DNA from: Desulfobacterales bacterium
Lineage (GTDB): Bacteria > Desulfobacterota > Desulfobulbia > Desulfobulbales > Desulfocapsaceae
DNA: 10,030 bases
Assembly: GCA_013042695.1 (NCBI GenBank)
Contig: JABDPQ010000202.1
Location: 1 to 10,030, forward strand
Direction of reading: 5' to 3'
The translations under genes and the position numbers were made by a program. Each line of letters starts with the position of its first letter. Positions within the stretch are counted from its first letter, which is position 1. Under the pieces are notes generated by a model. That model was not told the origin of the DNA. It did not search any database and saw only the letters and a list, made by a program, of their open reading frames with translations. Below, piece by piece: positions 1 through 6,094 of this stretch.

Positions 1-917
1 CCTATAAGGACTGGACCGAGATAGACCATCCAGTGTTCGGTATACATTGCCAGTACCTCTTCGAGCACCAGAAAAATCACTGCACCAAGTATTGGTCCAA
101 AAAGCGTTCCAAGTCCGCCGAGAAGTACCATCACCATAAGTTCTCCGGACAATGTCCAGTGCATGAGATTGGGACTGACGTACTCGGTATGGTTTGCCAG
201 CAGCACTCCGGCAAGGCCGGCTCCTGCTCCAGCAATCATAAAACAGATGAGTTTATAACGATACGAGTTGATTCCAAGCGCCTTAATTCTCCTGTCATTG
301 TTACTCGATCCTCTCACTACAAGGCCAAATCGTGAGTTAACCAGTCGATATGAAAGCATCAGAAATGCTATCAGTAGAAAGAGGCAAACGTAATAAAAAT
401 GGGTGTCCACAGACAAGTCCAAGCCAGGAATTTGATTTCTTGAATAAAGAGATAAGCCGTCATCCCCGCCATATTTTTCAAGGCCGACACTGAAATAGTA
501 GGTCATTTGGGCAAAAGCGAGAGTAATCATAATGAAATGCATGCCAGTCGTCCGCAAACAGAGCGCTCCAATGATAAGGGCACACAATCCAGAGACAAGG
601 ACGGCAACTGGCCAGACGATGAGTCCATTTTCACTGCCAGGGATAAACCCAAGCAGCGGTTCTGCCTCATATCCATGATAATGGAGGATCCCGACCACAT
701 AGGCACCAATGCCTACATAAGCGGCATGCCCCAGACTGATAAGACCGCCATATCCGATAAGCAGGTCCAGGCTTACCGCAGCCAACGCGTAAATGAGAAT
801 TCGACTGACGAGAGATATGAAGTATTGCTCACCGAAATAGGTTGCCATGAATGGCAGAATGACCAGTACTAAGCCACCGCTCGCGACCACCAATGATGTT
901 CTTGAAAACAAAGACAT
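1..917 (-). CDS. livM: Branched-chain amino acid-type ABC transporter permease, LivM family (3' end beyond window)
   Basis: This is an inner-membrane permease of a hydrophobic amino acid/organic acid ABC importer. It pairs with the LivH-type permease encoded just upstream to form the translocation channel. The frame is open from the ATG at 917 to the left edge, giving 305 residues. The family is usually a little over 300 residues, so only a short C-terminal tail is missing. Visible LivM hallmarks are YGGLISLGHAAYVGIGAY (about residues 56-73), LRTTGMHFIMITLAFAQM (121-138) followed by a loop with GGDDGL (150-155), VNSRFGLVVRG with the following IKALGIN (193-217), and the glycine-rich MVMVLLGGLGTLFGPILGA (261-279). 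Several hydrophobic membrane spans separate these motifs. The start codon shares one base with the livH stop (TAATG) and has no Shine-Dalgarno sequence of its own, so its translation is probably coupled to livH. The family is clear; the substrate is not determined by this sequence. Confidence 0.93.
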   Translation of the reverse strand, partial: MSLFSRTSLVVASGGLVLVILPFMATYFGEQYFISLVSRILIYALAAVSLDLLIGYGGLISLGHAAYVGIGAYVVGILHYHGYEAEPLLGFIPGSENGLIVWPVAVLVSGLCALIIGALCLRTTGMHFIMITLAFAQMTYYFSVGLEKYGGDDGLSLYSRNQIPGLDLSVDTHFYYVCLFLLIAFLMLSYRLVNSRFGLVVRGSSNNDRRIKALGINSYRYKLICFMIAGAGAGLAGVLLANHTEYVSPNLMHWTLSGELMVMVLLGGLGTLFGPILGAVIFLVLEEVLAMYTEHWMVYLGPVLI

Positions 918-1831
918 TAGGAGTGAGCTGGAAACAGCCCTCGCGGTTTCCAAATGAGAATGATCGCCATAAGAATGTATATAGCCATAGAAGCAAGTGA
1001 AGCGGCAGCTCCATCAGCGTAAGCATCTGGCAGAAACGATCTAAACAAGATGGGCAGATAGGCTCTTCCTAGAGTATCAACCATTCCAACAAGCAGTGCG
1101 CCGATCACTGCTCCGCGAATCGAGCCAATTCCGCCTATGACAATAACCACAAACGTAAGGATCAGAATGGACTCTCCCATGCCCGATTCCACAGCCAGAA
1201 TAGGCCCAGCCATAACCCCTGCGAGCCCAGCAAGCAAGGTGCCGAGGCCAAAAATCAATGTATATAGCAATCTAATATTGACACCAAGAGCAGCAACCAT
1301 GGTTCTATTTGAGGCCCCTGCCCTGATCTGCATACCAATCCTGGTATGAGAAAAGAGTATCCATAAAGACAATGCCACTATCAGTCCAACTCCAATCACC
1401 GCCAGCCTGTATATTGGGTAGGGAAGTCCCGGCAGCAGTTCAATGCTTCCAGAAAGAAAAGGGGGTACATCCATGAACAGGGGCTGCTTGCCCCAAATAA
1501 TTCGAGTCAATTCGTTTAAAAAAAGTATCAGACCAAATGTTGCCAGAACCTGGTCAAGGTGCTCACGCCCATACAATTGCCGTAAAATGATAGATTCGAC
1601 TATCATGCCGGCTAGTGCCGCAGCTGCTAATGCGCCAATAACCCCTAAAAGAAAGGATCCGGTGAAAGAGGCTACTGTTGCTCCAACATAAGCCCCGATC
1701 ATATAAAAAGATCCATGAGCGAGATTTATCACCCCCATGATGCCAAAAACCAGGGTTAAACCCGCGGACATCAAAAAAAGGGAGATCCCTAACTGAAATC
1801 CATTAAGGATTTGTTCAACAAAAAGAAGCAT
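917..1831 (-). CDS. livH: Branched-chain amino acid-type ABC transporter permease, LivH family
   Basis: This 304-residue inner-membrane permease partners the LivM-type protein. It shows the LivH signature LVFGIMGVINLAHGSFYMIGAY (about residues 27-48), the stretch LDQVLATFGLILFLNELTR (92-110), the cytoplasmic coupling region HTRIGMQIRAGASNRTMVAALG (162-183), and the GGIGSIRGAVIGALLVG segment (233-249), with about eight hydrophobic spans. It ends in WKPRGLFPAHS, and a W/RPxGLFG-like end is typical of this family. I chose the ATG at 1831 because AGGTAGG lies 5 bases upstream. An in-frame TTG directly before it (1834) is a less likely start. The gene follows the binding-protein gene after a 53-base gap and overlaps livM by one base, so the three genes form one operon. 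The length is normal and no disruption is seen. Confidence 0.95.
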   Translation of the reverse strand: MLLFVEQILNGFQLGISLFLMSAGLTLVFGIMGVINLAHGSFYMIGAYVGATVASFTGSFLLGVIGALAAAALAGMIVESIILRQLYGREHLDQVLATFGLILFLNELTRIIWGKQPLFMDVPPFLSGSIELLPGLPYPIYRLAVIGVGLIVALSLWILFSHTRIGMQIRAGASNRTMVAALGVNIRLLYTLIFGLGTLLAGLAGVMAGPILAVESGMGESILILTFVVIVIGGIGSIRGAVIGALLVGMVDTLGRAYLPILFRSFLPDAYADGAAASLASMAIYILMAIILIWKPRGLFPAHS

Positions 1832-1884
1832 CAAAACCTACCTGATCGCCGGAAAATTAAAAGTGAGCGCCCGGTAATTAAAAA

Positions 1885-3051
1885 CTACATCTTACACTCT
1901 GACGCATAAGCATCGACGTGATCACTAAACACTTTTTTAAGCGTCTTGTTGGTGTACTCTCCTTCAGGTGTTTGCACAACTTCTCGAATGTAGAGGTCTT
2001 GAATTGGGTGCTGATTGCTGCCAAACGAAAAATTACCCCGCACAGATTCAAAATTGGCCGCCTTCAGCGCAGCCTTGAAGTTATCAAGATTATCAAGGTC
2101 TCCGTTCACCGCCTTCAGGGCACTGCCAATCAAACGCGCAGTGTCATAACCTTGACTGGCATACAGAGTTGGCATGCGCCCATAGGTATTCTTGTATGCT
2201 TCAACGAATTGCCGATTGGCTTTGTTGTCAATATCATGAGTCCACTGAGAACCATTTTTTACGCCATATGCGGCAGGACCAACTGCTTTTAATATACGCT
2301 CATCAAAAGAGAATGCTGGGCCATAAACCGGAATAGTTTCATTAAGTCCTGATTGAGAATATTGTTTCAAAAAATTAATTCCCATTCCTCCAGGTAGAAA
2401 AAAGAAAACCGCATCTGGTTTTGCAGCACGAATGCTGGCAATTTCGGCAGCATAGTCAGATTGGCCAAGTTTTGTATAAATCTCACCAGCGAGTTGGCCT
2501 TTGTAGTATCTTTTGAAACCGGCAAGATGATCTTTGCCAGCGGGATAATTCGGAGCAATAAGATACACGTTTTGGTGCCCGACTTCAGTGACATATTGTC
2601 CGACCACCTCATCAAGATTGTCATTCTGATAAGACACGCTGAAATAGTTGGCACTGCAACCTTTACCGGCAAGCACCGAAGGACCGGCGTTTGCGCTTAA
2701 GTAAACGACCTCTCCTCTGACAACTTTTGGTACGACGGCCATAGCAACATTAGAAAAAACGATACCGGTCATTACCTTTATGTTATCTTTCTTGATAAAC
2801 CTTTCAGCTATTTGTTTTCCTTTCTCCGGTTTTCTGCCGTCATCTTCAACGAGCAGCTCAACAGCTATTCCTCCCAGCTTTCCGCCCTCCTGATCAATTG
2901 CGAGCTTGAACCCATCCCTAATGTCTTCTCCAAGATATCCAGCCTTGGTTGAAAGCGTTGTAACCATACCGATTTTCACCGGTTCCGCAGCCATGGCATG
3001 AGCAGCAATTGACAAGCAAAAGATACTCATACAGATCACTAATCGTTTCAT
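1885..3051 (-). CDS. Periplasmic substrate-binding protein of a LivK-like ABC transporter (Peripla_BP_6 type)
   Basis: This 388-residue type-1 periplasmic binding protein should capture the solute for the LivH/LivM permeases encoded downstream. It has a signal peptide: positive MKR, a hydrophobic core to about residue 17, and AHAMA|AE, with likely signal peptidase I cleavage near residue 21. There is no lipobox, so it is soluble in the periplasm. The mature start PVKIGMVTTLSTKAGYLGEDIRDGFKLAID (24-53) is the usual first strand and helix of the fold. The region from SANAGPSVLAGKGCSANYF to SYQND (119-144), and the ending YASECKM, resemble a subgroup often linked with aromatic or other organic acids rather than leucine/isoleucine. 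This ligand idea is recollection and inference only. The mature protein has just two cysteines, Cys132 and Cys386, which could form a disulfide. The ATG at 3051 is supported by AAGGGAG six bases upstream. It is the first gene of the operon, and the livK name is withheld because the ligand is unknown. Confidence 0.93.
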   Translation of the reverse strand: MKRLVICMSIFCLSIAAHAMAAEPVKIGMVTTLSTKAGYLGEDIRDGFKLAIDQEGGKLGGIAVELLVEDDGRKPEKGKQIAERFIKKDNIKVMTGIVFSNVAMAVVPKVVRGEVVYLSANAGPSVLAGKGCSANYFSVSYQNDNLDEVVGQYVTEVGHQNVYLIAPNYPAGKDHLAGFKRYYKGQLAGEIYTKLGQSDYAAEIASIRAAKPDAVFFFLPGGMGINFLKQYSQSGLNETIPVYGPAFSFDERILKAVGPAAYGVKNGSQWTHDIDNKANRQFVEAYKNTYGRMPTLYASQGYDTARLIGSALKAVNGDLDNLDNFKAALKAANFESVRGNFSFGSNQHPIQDLYIREVVQTPEGEYTNKTLKKVFSDHVDAYASECKM

Positions 3052-3057
3052 AAACGT

Positions 3058-3064
3058 CTCCCTT
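3058..3064 (-). promoter_or_regulatory. Strong Shine-Dalgarno of the binding-protein gene
   Basis: On the minus strand AAGGGAG lies six bases before the ATG at 3051. It is the best ribosome-binding site in the window and fits the high expression needed for a periplasmic binding protein. It fixes the start of this gene. Confidence 0.75.
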
Positions 3065-3086
3065 AATTCTAATTACGTTCAACTCC

Positions 3087-3100
3087 GGCATAACAATGCC
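3087..3100. repeat. Short inverted repeat upstream of the transport operon (possible operator)
   Basis: GGCAT and ATGCC form a perfect 5-bp inverted repeat around a 4-base spacer (aaca), 36 bases before the start codon of the binding-protein gene. The size and place would suit an operator or a small leader hairpin. However, a 5-bp arm arises easily by chance, and I found no convincing -10/-35 pair next to it. Confidence 0.2.
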
Positions 3101-3431
3101 AACTGACACAACTCAATGTATGAAAATAGTAGCGCTGCAGTTGGTGGGCTTTGCCGGAAATTACTCAAGTGCCCAATGAAATAACACAGGCCTCCGAAAA
3201 CTAGAAGATGGTCTATAAAGTTGCAAGCAAAAAGATGCTTCGAGAATCGCTTGCTTACCAGCAAACAGAAATATTTCGTAAAACTATTTAACAGCTCATC
3301 TTTGTTTTCAATGCTGAAGGGGTTATTGTTACGTCATATGTCTGGACCAAGGAAAACATCTTGCATGCAAACGATACATCTAAGACACTCGCATGAACTG
3401 GCGGGAAAGGTTGCATGAATGCTCGATTTTT

Positions 3432-3460
3432 ATTACAAAAGGGCCTGCCTTCTTTAGAAT
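3432..3460 (+). promoter_or_regulatory. Possible sigma-70 promoter of nadA
   Basis: ATTACA (3432-3437, four of six matches to TTGACA) is separated by 17 bases from TAGAAT (3455-3460, five of six matches to TATAAT), about 50 bases before the nadA start. The spacing is ideal and the position sensible, giving a leader of roughly 45 bases. The rest of the 460-bp divergent gap (3052-3511) is AT-rich, holds no gene I can support, and must contain the promoters for both directions. Confidence 0.4.
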
Positions 3461-3477
3461 AATCGCTGGTAGAAAGT

Positions 3478-3492
3478 CATTATCGCATAATG
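3478..3492. promoter_or_regulatory. CATTAT-cgc-ATAATG palindrome just upstream of nadA
   Basis: A perfect 6-bp inverted repeat with a 3-base centre ends 19 bases before the nadA ATG. It lies just downstream of the proposed -10 box, where a repressor operator or a small 5' leader hairpin would act. NAD biosynthesis genes are often repressed when NAD is plentiful, but this sequence does not match the operator consensus forms I recall for NadR, NiaR or NrtR. The regulator, if any, is unknown. Confidence 0.3.
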
Positions 3493-3511
3493 CTATGAAC
3501 GGATTTTTGCT

Positions 3512-4576
3512 ATGAGTAACGCAGATACGAAGAATCGACTAGCGGCCGTTTCTAAACCCCTGTTTGTCATTCCTTCTCATCCAATCTGGCCTGAGCTCTC
3601 GAAGAAAGAGGAACAACAGCTAAAAGAGCGAATAGCTGAACTTTTAGAGAAACAAAATGGTGTGCTGCTGGCCCATTATTATACCGATGCTCGATTGCAG
3701 GATTTAGCAGAGGCAACAGGCGGGTGCGTTGCGGATTCACTTGAAATGGCTCGATTTGGAACCGAGCATCCTGCTGACACCCTTATCGTTGCAGGGGTAA
3801 GGTTTATGGGAGAAACATCGAAAATTCTCAACAACGAAAAGCGTGTGCTGATGCCCGACCTCGGAGCAACATGCTCATTGGATGAAGGATGCCCAGCCGA
3901 CCAGTTTTCAGAATTTTGTGACCAGTATCCTGACCACACTGTCGTTGTGTATGCCAATACGAGTGCTGCAGTTAAAGCTCGTTCAGATTGGGTAGTCACC
4001 TCTGGCATAGCCCTACCAATTATTAAACATCTTTCTGAAAATAATAAACAAATTATTTGGGGGCCGGATAAGCACCTTGGCAGCTACGTGCAGCGTGAAA
4101 CAGGGGCTGAAATGATCTTTTGGCCGGGTTCGTGCATTGTGCACGAAGAATTTCGCTCCATCGCCCTTGAAAGGGTGCGCAAACTATACCCAGATGCTGC
4201 GGTTCTCGTCCATCCTGAATCACCTGAGGCGGTAATCTCTCAGGCCGACGTGGTTGGCTCTACTACTGCTCTGATAGAGGCAGTTGCCTCCTTACCCAAT
4301 GACGCTTTTATTGTCGCAACAGATAAAGGTATATTTAGCAAAATGAAAAAGGTTGCTCCCAGCAAAACATTAATCGAAGCTCCAACAGAAGGAGAAGGTG
4401 CAACCTGTCAAAGCTGTGCGCGCTGTCCCTGGATGGGCATGAACTCATTACAAAATCTACTCGAAGTTCTTGAAAATGGAAAAAATGAAGTATTTGTGCA
4501 AGCCGACCTTGCGGCGAAAGCGAGAATTCCCATCCAAAGAATGCTTGATTTTGCTCAACAAATGATCAAGCGCTAA
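3512..4576 (+). CDS. nadA: Quinolinate synthase NadA
   Basis: NadA condenses iminoaspartate (made by NadB) with dihydroxyacetone phosphate to give quinolinate, the precursor of NAD, using an oxygen-sensitive [4Fe-4S] cluster in the cytoplasm. The 354-residue protein closely resembles the E. coli type (347 residues). Matching blocks include LAHYYTDARLQDLAEATGG (53-71), ADSLEMARFG (74-83), VAGVRFMGETSKIL (93-106), VVVYANTSAAVKARSDWVVTSG (144-165), GPDKHLGSYVQ (184-194), VLVHPESPEAV (231-241) and EAPTEGEGATCQSCARCPWMGMN (289-311). Cys121, Cys208 and Cys305 correspond to the three E. coli cluster ligands (113, 200, 297). Cys299 and Cys302 complete the CxxCxxC motif seen in this subtype. The ATG at 3512 has only a weak ACGGA as ribosome-binding site, but no better upstream start exists in frame. 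nadB and nadC are not in the window, so the gene stands alone, divergent from the transport operon and convergent with the glycosyltransferase gene. Confidence 0.98.
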   Translation: MSNADTKNRLAAVSKPLFVIPSHPIWPELSKKEEQQLKERIAELLEKQNGVLLAHYYTDARLQDLAEATGGCVADSLEMARFGTEHPADTLIVAGVRFMGETSKILNNEKRVLMPDLGATCSLDEGCPADQFSEFCDQYPDHTVVVYANTSAAVKARSDWVVTSGIALPIIKHLSENNKQIIWGPDKHLGSYVQRETGAEMIFWPGSCIVHEEFRSIALERVRKLYPDAAVLVHPESPEAVISQADVVGSTTALIEAVASLPNDAFIVATDKGIFSKMKKVAPSKTLIEAPTEGEGATCQSCARCPWMGMNSLQNLLEVLENGKNEVFVQADLAAKARIPIQRMLDFAQQMIKR

Positions 4577-4738
4577 ATGATTCATAAGAGATCAACGGCG
4601 ATTTGAGTAATTTTCAACTCGACGTTATCTTTACAAGCATCTGCAGCCTAGTTACCAGTCCTTCTTGCCAGTTCCCGAGCAGTCCCGCCTCTGCCTTATG
4701 CCATGAAACCCATGTGATGGATGTTTGATTTCATCTTG

Positions 4739-5860
4739 TCACTGCTCTGTCCCTGATGTCACCTTTCGTAATCCAAGCCAGCAACGGTATTGCTCAGTCA
4801 AGGAATGCCAGGAATATCTATCTGTCAGATTTCTACTTGTTGATAGAGAAAGTGACGGTTTGCAGCATAATAATTCCTTTAAGTGTTCGAAAAGCATTCC
4901 ATCTTCATAGAGATAAGCCCCATCGAATAGTTCCTGATAAGAGAGTCTAGCAGGTAAAACAGGGACACATCCTGCTCTTACTGCCTCAAGAACGGCAATG
5001 CCATAAAATTCATGAAGCGCAGTTGAGACCACAATGTTTCCTTGTACAAGGAGCTTATAATATGCAATCCGATCTTCAATGTACCCGAAGTGAATTATGT
5101 TTTTATCAAAAATCTTTTTAGCGTCGTCAAAACAGGCTGGCTGTCGTGAAAAGCTTTGTCCGAGAACTGCAAGCCTGAAACCTATTCCCTCTTCTTGTAA
5201 TCGAGAAAGAATTTCAAAAAATTCTTCCGGGTTCTTATCGTGCTCCCACCGATGATTCCAGATGATGAGCGGATTATGGTCATTCTTCTCCAATACAGAC
5301 AGACGATCAAGTTCTTTAAAATCAATGCCCGGATAGAGGGTTACGCTCTTTTTTTCAATTCGATCAACCTCCACTCCAACATCCATGTCAATGGCCTTTC
5401 TGGTGTAATCACGACATTGTGCCAGAAAATTTATCCTGTTGAAATGTGAATTGAAGGCAACAAAATCAGCAACAAGAGCAGCTGTGAAATTTATCGCAGT
5501 GAATTGATGGTTACTCTTCTTAGGCAATATACCTGGATAACTGAATTGATTTTCATGAAAATACAGCAGATATTTACATGAGTGATTCCAATTTTTTACT
5601 GAAACGATCAACGCCTTAAATACAGCTACATCAATAAATGTTGAAAACAGTACCGCATCAAAAAATCTTTCGGAGATTTCCATCTCATCAATTTGTCTTA
5701 CAAACCACGGCGCTGAAAGCTGCATTCGCATTTTCCATTTCCTGGCTGGCAGGCTCAAGATCGTATACTCTGCTGGGACGTTGTCAATAAGCCCCTCAAT
5801 AAACTGCTGGTGAGAGCCTCCATAATAAGGCTCAACAACAAGTATTCTTTTATGTGACAT
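4739..5860 (-). CDS. DUF3524-family glycosyltransferase, probable tRNA-queuosine mannosyltransferase (QTMAN-like)
   Basis: This 373-residue protein has the DUF3524 (QTMAN N-terminal) domain followed by a GT-B glycosyltransferase group 1 domain. The family marks are EPYYGGSHQQF (10-20), LPARKWKMRM (37-46), LLYFHENQFSYP (98-109), FNSHFNR (136-142), WNHRWEHDKNPEEFF (201-215), VLGQSF (232-237), and the donor-binding end STALHEFYGIAVLEAVRAGCVPVLP (279-303). The vertebrate member GTDC1 is known as the GDP-mannose-dependent enzyme that mannosylates queuosine at position 34 of tRNA-Asp. By homology this bacterial protein may modify queuosine in tRNA, but sugar, acceptor and activity are inference. 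It is probably cytoplasmic, as no signal peptide or membrane segment is seen. The ATG at 5860 starts right before the conserved first strand (KRILVVEPYYGG) but has no visible Shine-Dalgarno sequence. The gene converges on nadA, and upstream lies a hairpin-rich intergenic region. No queuosine genes are nearby. Another polysaccharide or lipid acceptor is the main alternative. Confidence 0.87.
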   Translation of the reverse strand: MSHKRILVVEPYYGGSHQQFIEGLIDNVPAEYTILSLPARKWKMRMQLSAPWFVRQIDEMEISERFFDAVLFSTFIDVAVFKALIVSVKNWNHSCKYLLYFHENQFSYPGILPKKSNHQFTAINFTAALVADFVAFNSHFNRINFLAQCRDYTRKAIDMDVGVEVDRIEKKSVTLYPGIDFKELDRLSVLEKNDHNPLIIWNHRWEHDKNPEEFFEILSRLQEEGIGFRLAVLGQSFSRQPACFDDAKKIFDKNIIHFGYIEDRIAYYKLLVQGNIVVSTALHEFYGIAVLEAVRAGCVPVLPARLSYQELFDGAYLYEDGMLFEHLKELLCCKPSLSLSTSRNLTDRYSWHSLTEQYRCWLGLRKVTSGTEQ

Positions 5861-5934
5861 GACGAGATAAAATGTAGGATATGCGTATTATCACGAGCAA
5901 CCTAAAAGTATTCGTTTGCCCGCATTCTCCTATG

Positions 5935-5960
5935 CTACCTGCTGCCCATGTATCAGGTAG
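5935..5960. repeat. Inverted repeat CTACCTG / CAGGTAG upstream of the DUF3524 gene
   Basis: A perfect 7-bp inverted repeat with a 12-base spacer lies 75 bases upstream of the glycosyltransferase start. It has no T-run on either side, so it is not a standard terminator. It abuts a second hairpin immediately to the right. It could be part of a structured leader, a protein-binding site, or a small palindromic repeat unit. Confidence 0.4.
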
Positions 5961-5987
5961 AAGGGTTATGGCAACACGATAACCTTT
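5961..5987. repeat. Inverted repeat AAGGGTTAT / ATAACCTTT next to the previous one
   Basis: A 9-bp stem, perfect except for one G·T pair, with a 9-base loop (ggcaacacg). It starts at the base after the first hairpin ends. The core GGTTAT/ATAACC is perfect. Further right, ACCCTAC (5994-6000) could pair instead with GTAG-aa-GGGT (5957-5966), so two mutually exclusive folds are possible. No long U-run follows on either strand. Confidence 0.4.
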
Positions 5988-6059
5988 AGCGTTACCCTAC
6001 AGTGGATTTAAATGAAGTCGCAATGGTGCACTTGGAATGCGTTTTCTTAATAGAGATGT

Positions 6060-6081
6060 AAAAAGCCGGCAATAGACCAGC
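6060..6081 (-). terminator. Probable Rho-independent terminator of coaBC
   Basis: On the minus strand GCTGGT, a 5-base loop (ctatt) and GCCGGC form a 6-bp stem with two G·U pairs, followed at once by five T residues. It lies 14 bases past the coaBC stop codon, the expected distance. The stem is short but GC-rich. The sequence also contains a direct repeat of GCAATAGA on the plus strand (6069-6076 and 6080-6087), which partly produces this pairing. Confidence 0.5.
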
Positions 6082-6094
6082 AATAGAGGTCAAC

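Noticed and set aside
507..872. 121-codon plus-strand open frame inside livM
   Set aside because: It is antisense to a clearly conserved permease gene, and its product is hydrophilic and low in any family feature.
3087..3100. TTGGCATTGTTATGC on the minus strand as a sigma-54 promoter upstream of the transport operon
   Set aside because: The spacing between the GG and GC elements is nine bases instead of the required ten, and the rest of the consensus is poor.
3079..3418. Short open frames on both strands in the livK-nadA gap (3079-3264 minus, 3221-3418 plus)
   Set aside because: No ribosome-binding sites, no recognisable motifs, and composition like intergenic DNA.
4577..4738. Possible bidirectional terminator between nadA and the convergent glycosyltransferase gene
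   Set aside because: Only 4-bp interrupted stems such as GAGT/ACTC and a weak ATGAAA/TTTCAT with a 20-base loop were found, with no T-run.
5918..5928. GCGGGCAAACG on the minus strand, reminiscent of the c-di-GMP-I (GEMM) riboswitch core
   Set aside because: The required downstream GGGACGCAAAGC-type half and the flanking helices are missing.
5905..5931. AGGAG followed by a seven-codon mini-frame upstream of the DUF3524 gene (minus strand), as a leader peptide
   Set aside because: The start codon is only one base from the AGGAG, too close for normal initiation, and there is no attenuator downstream.
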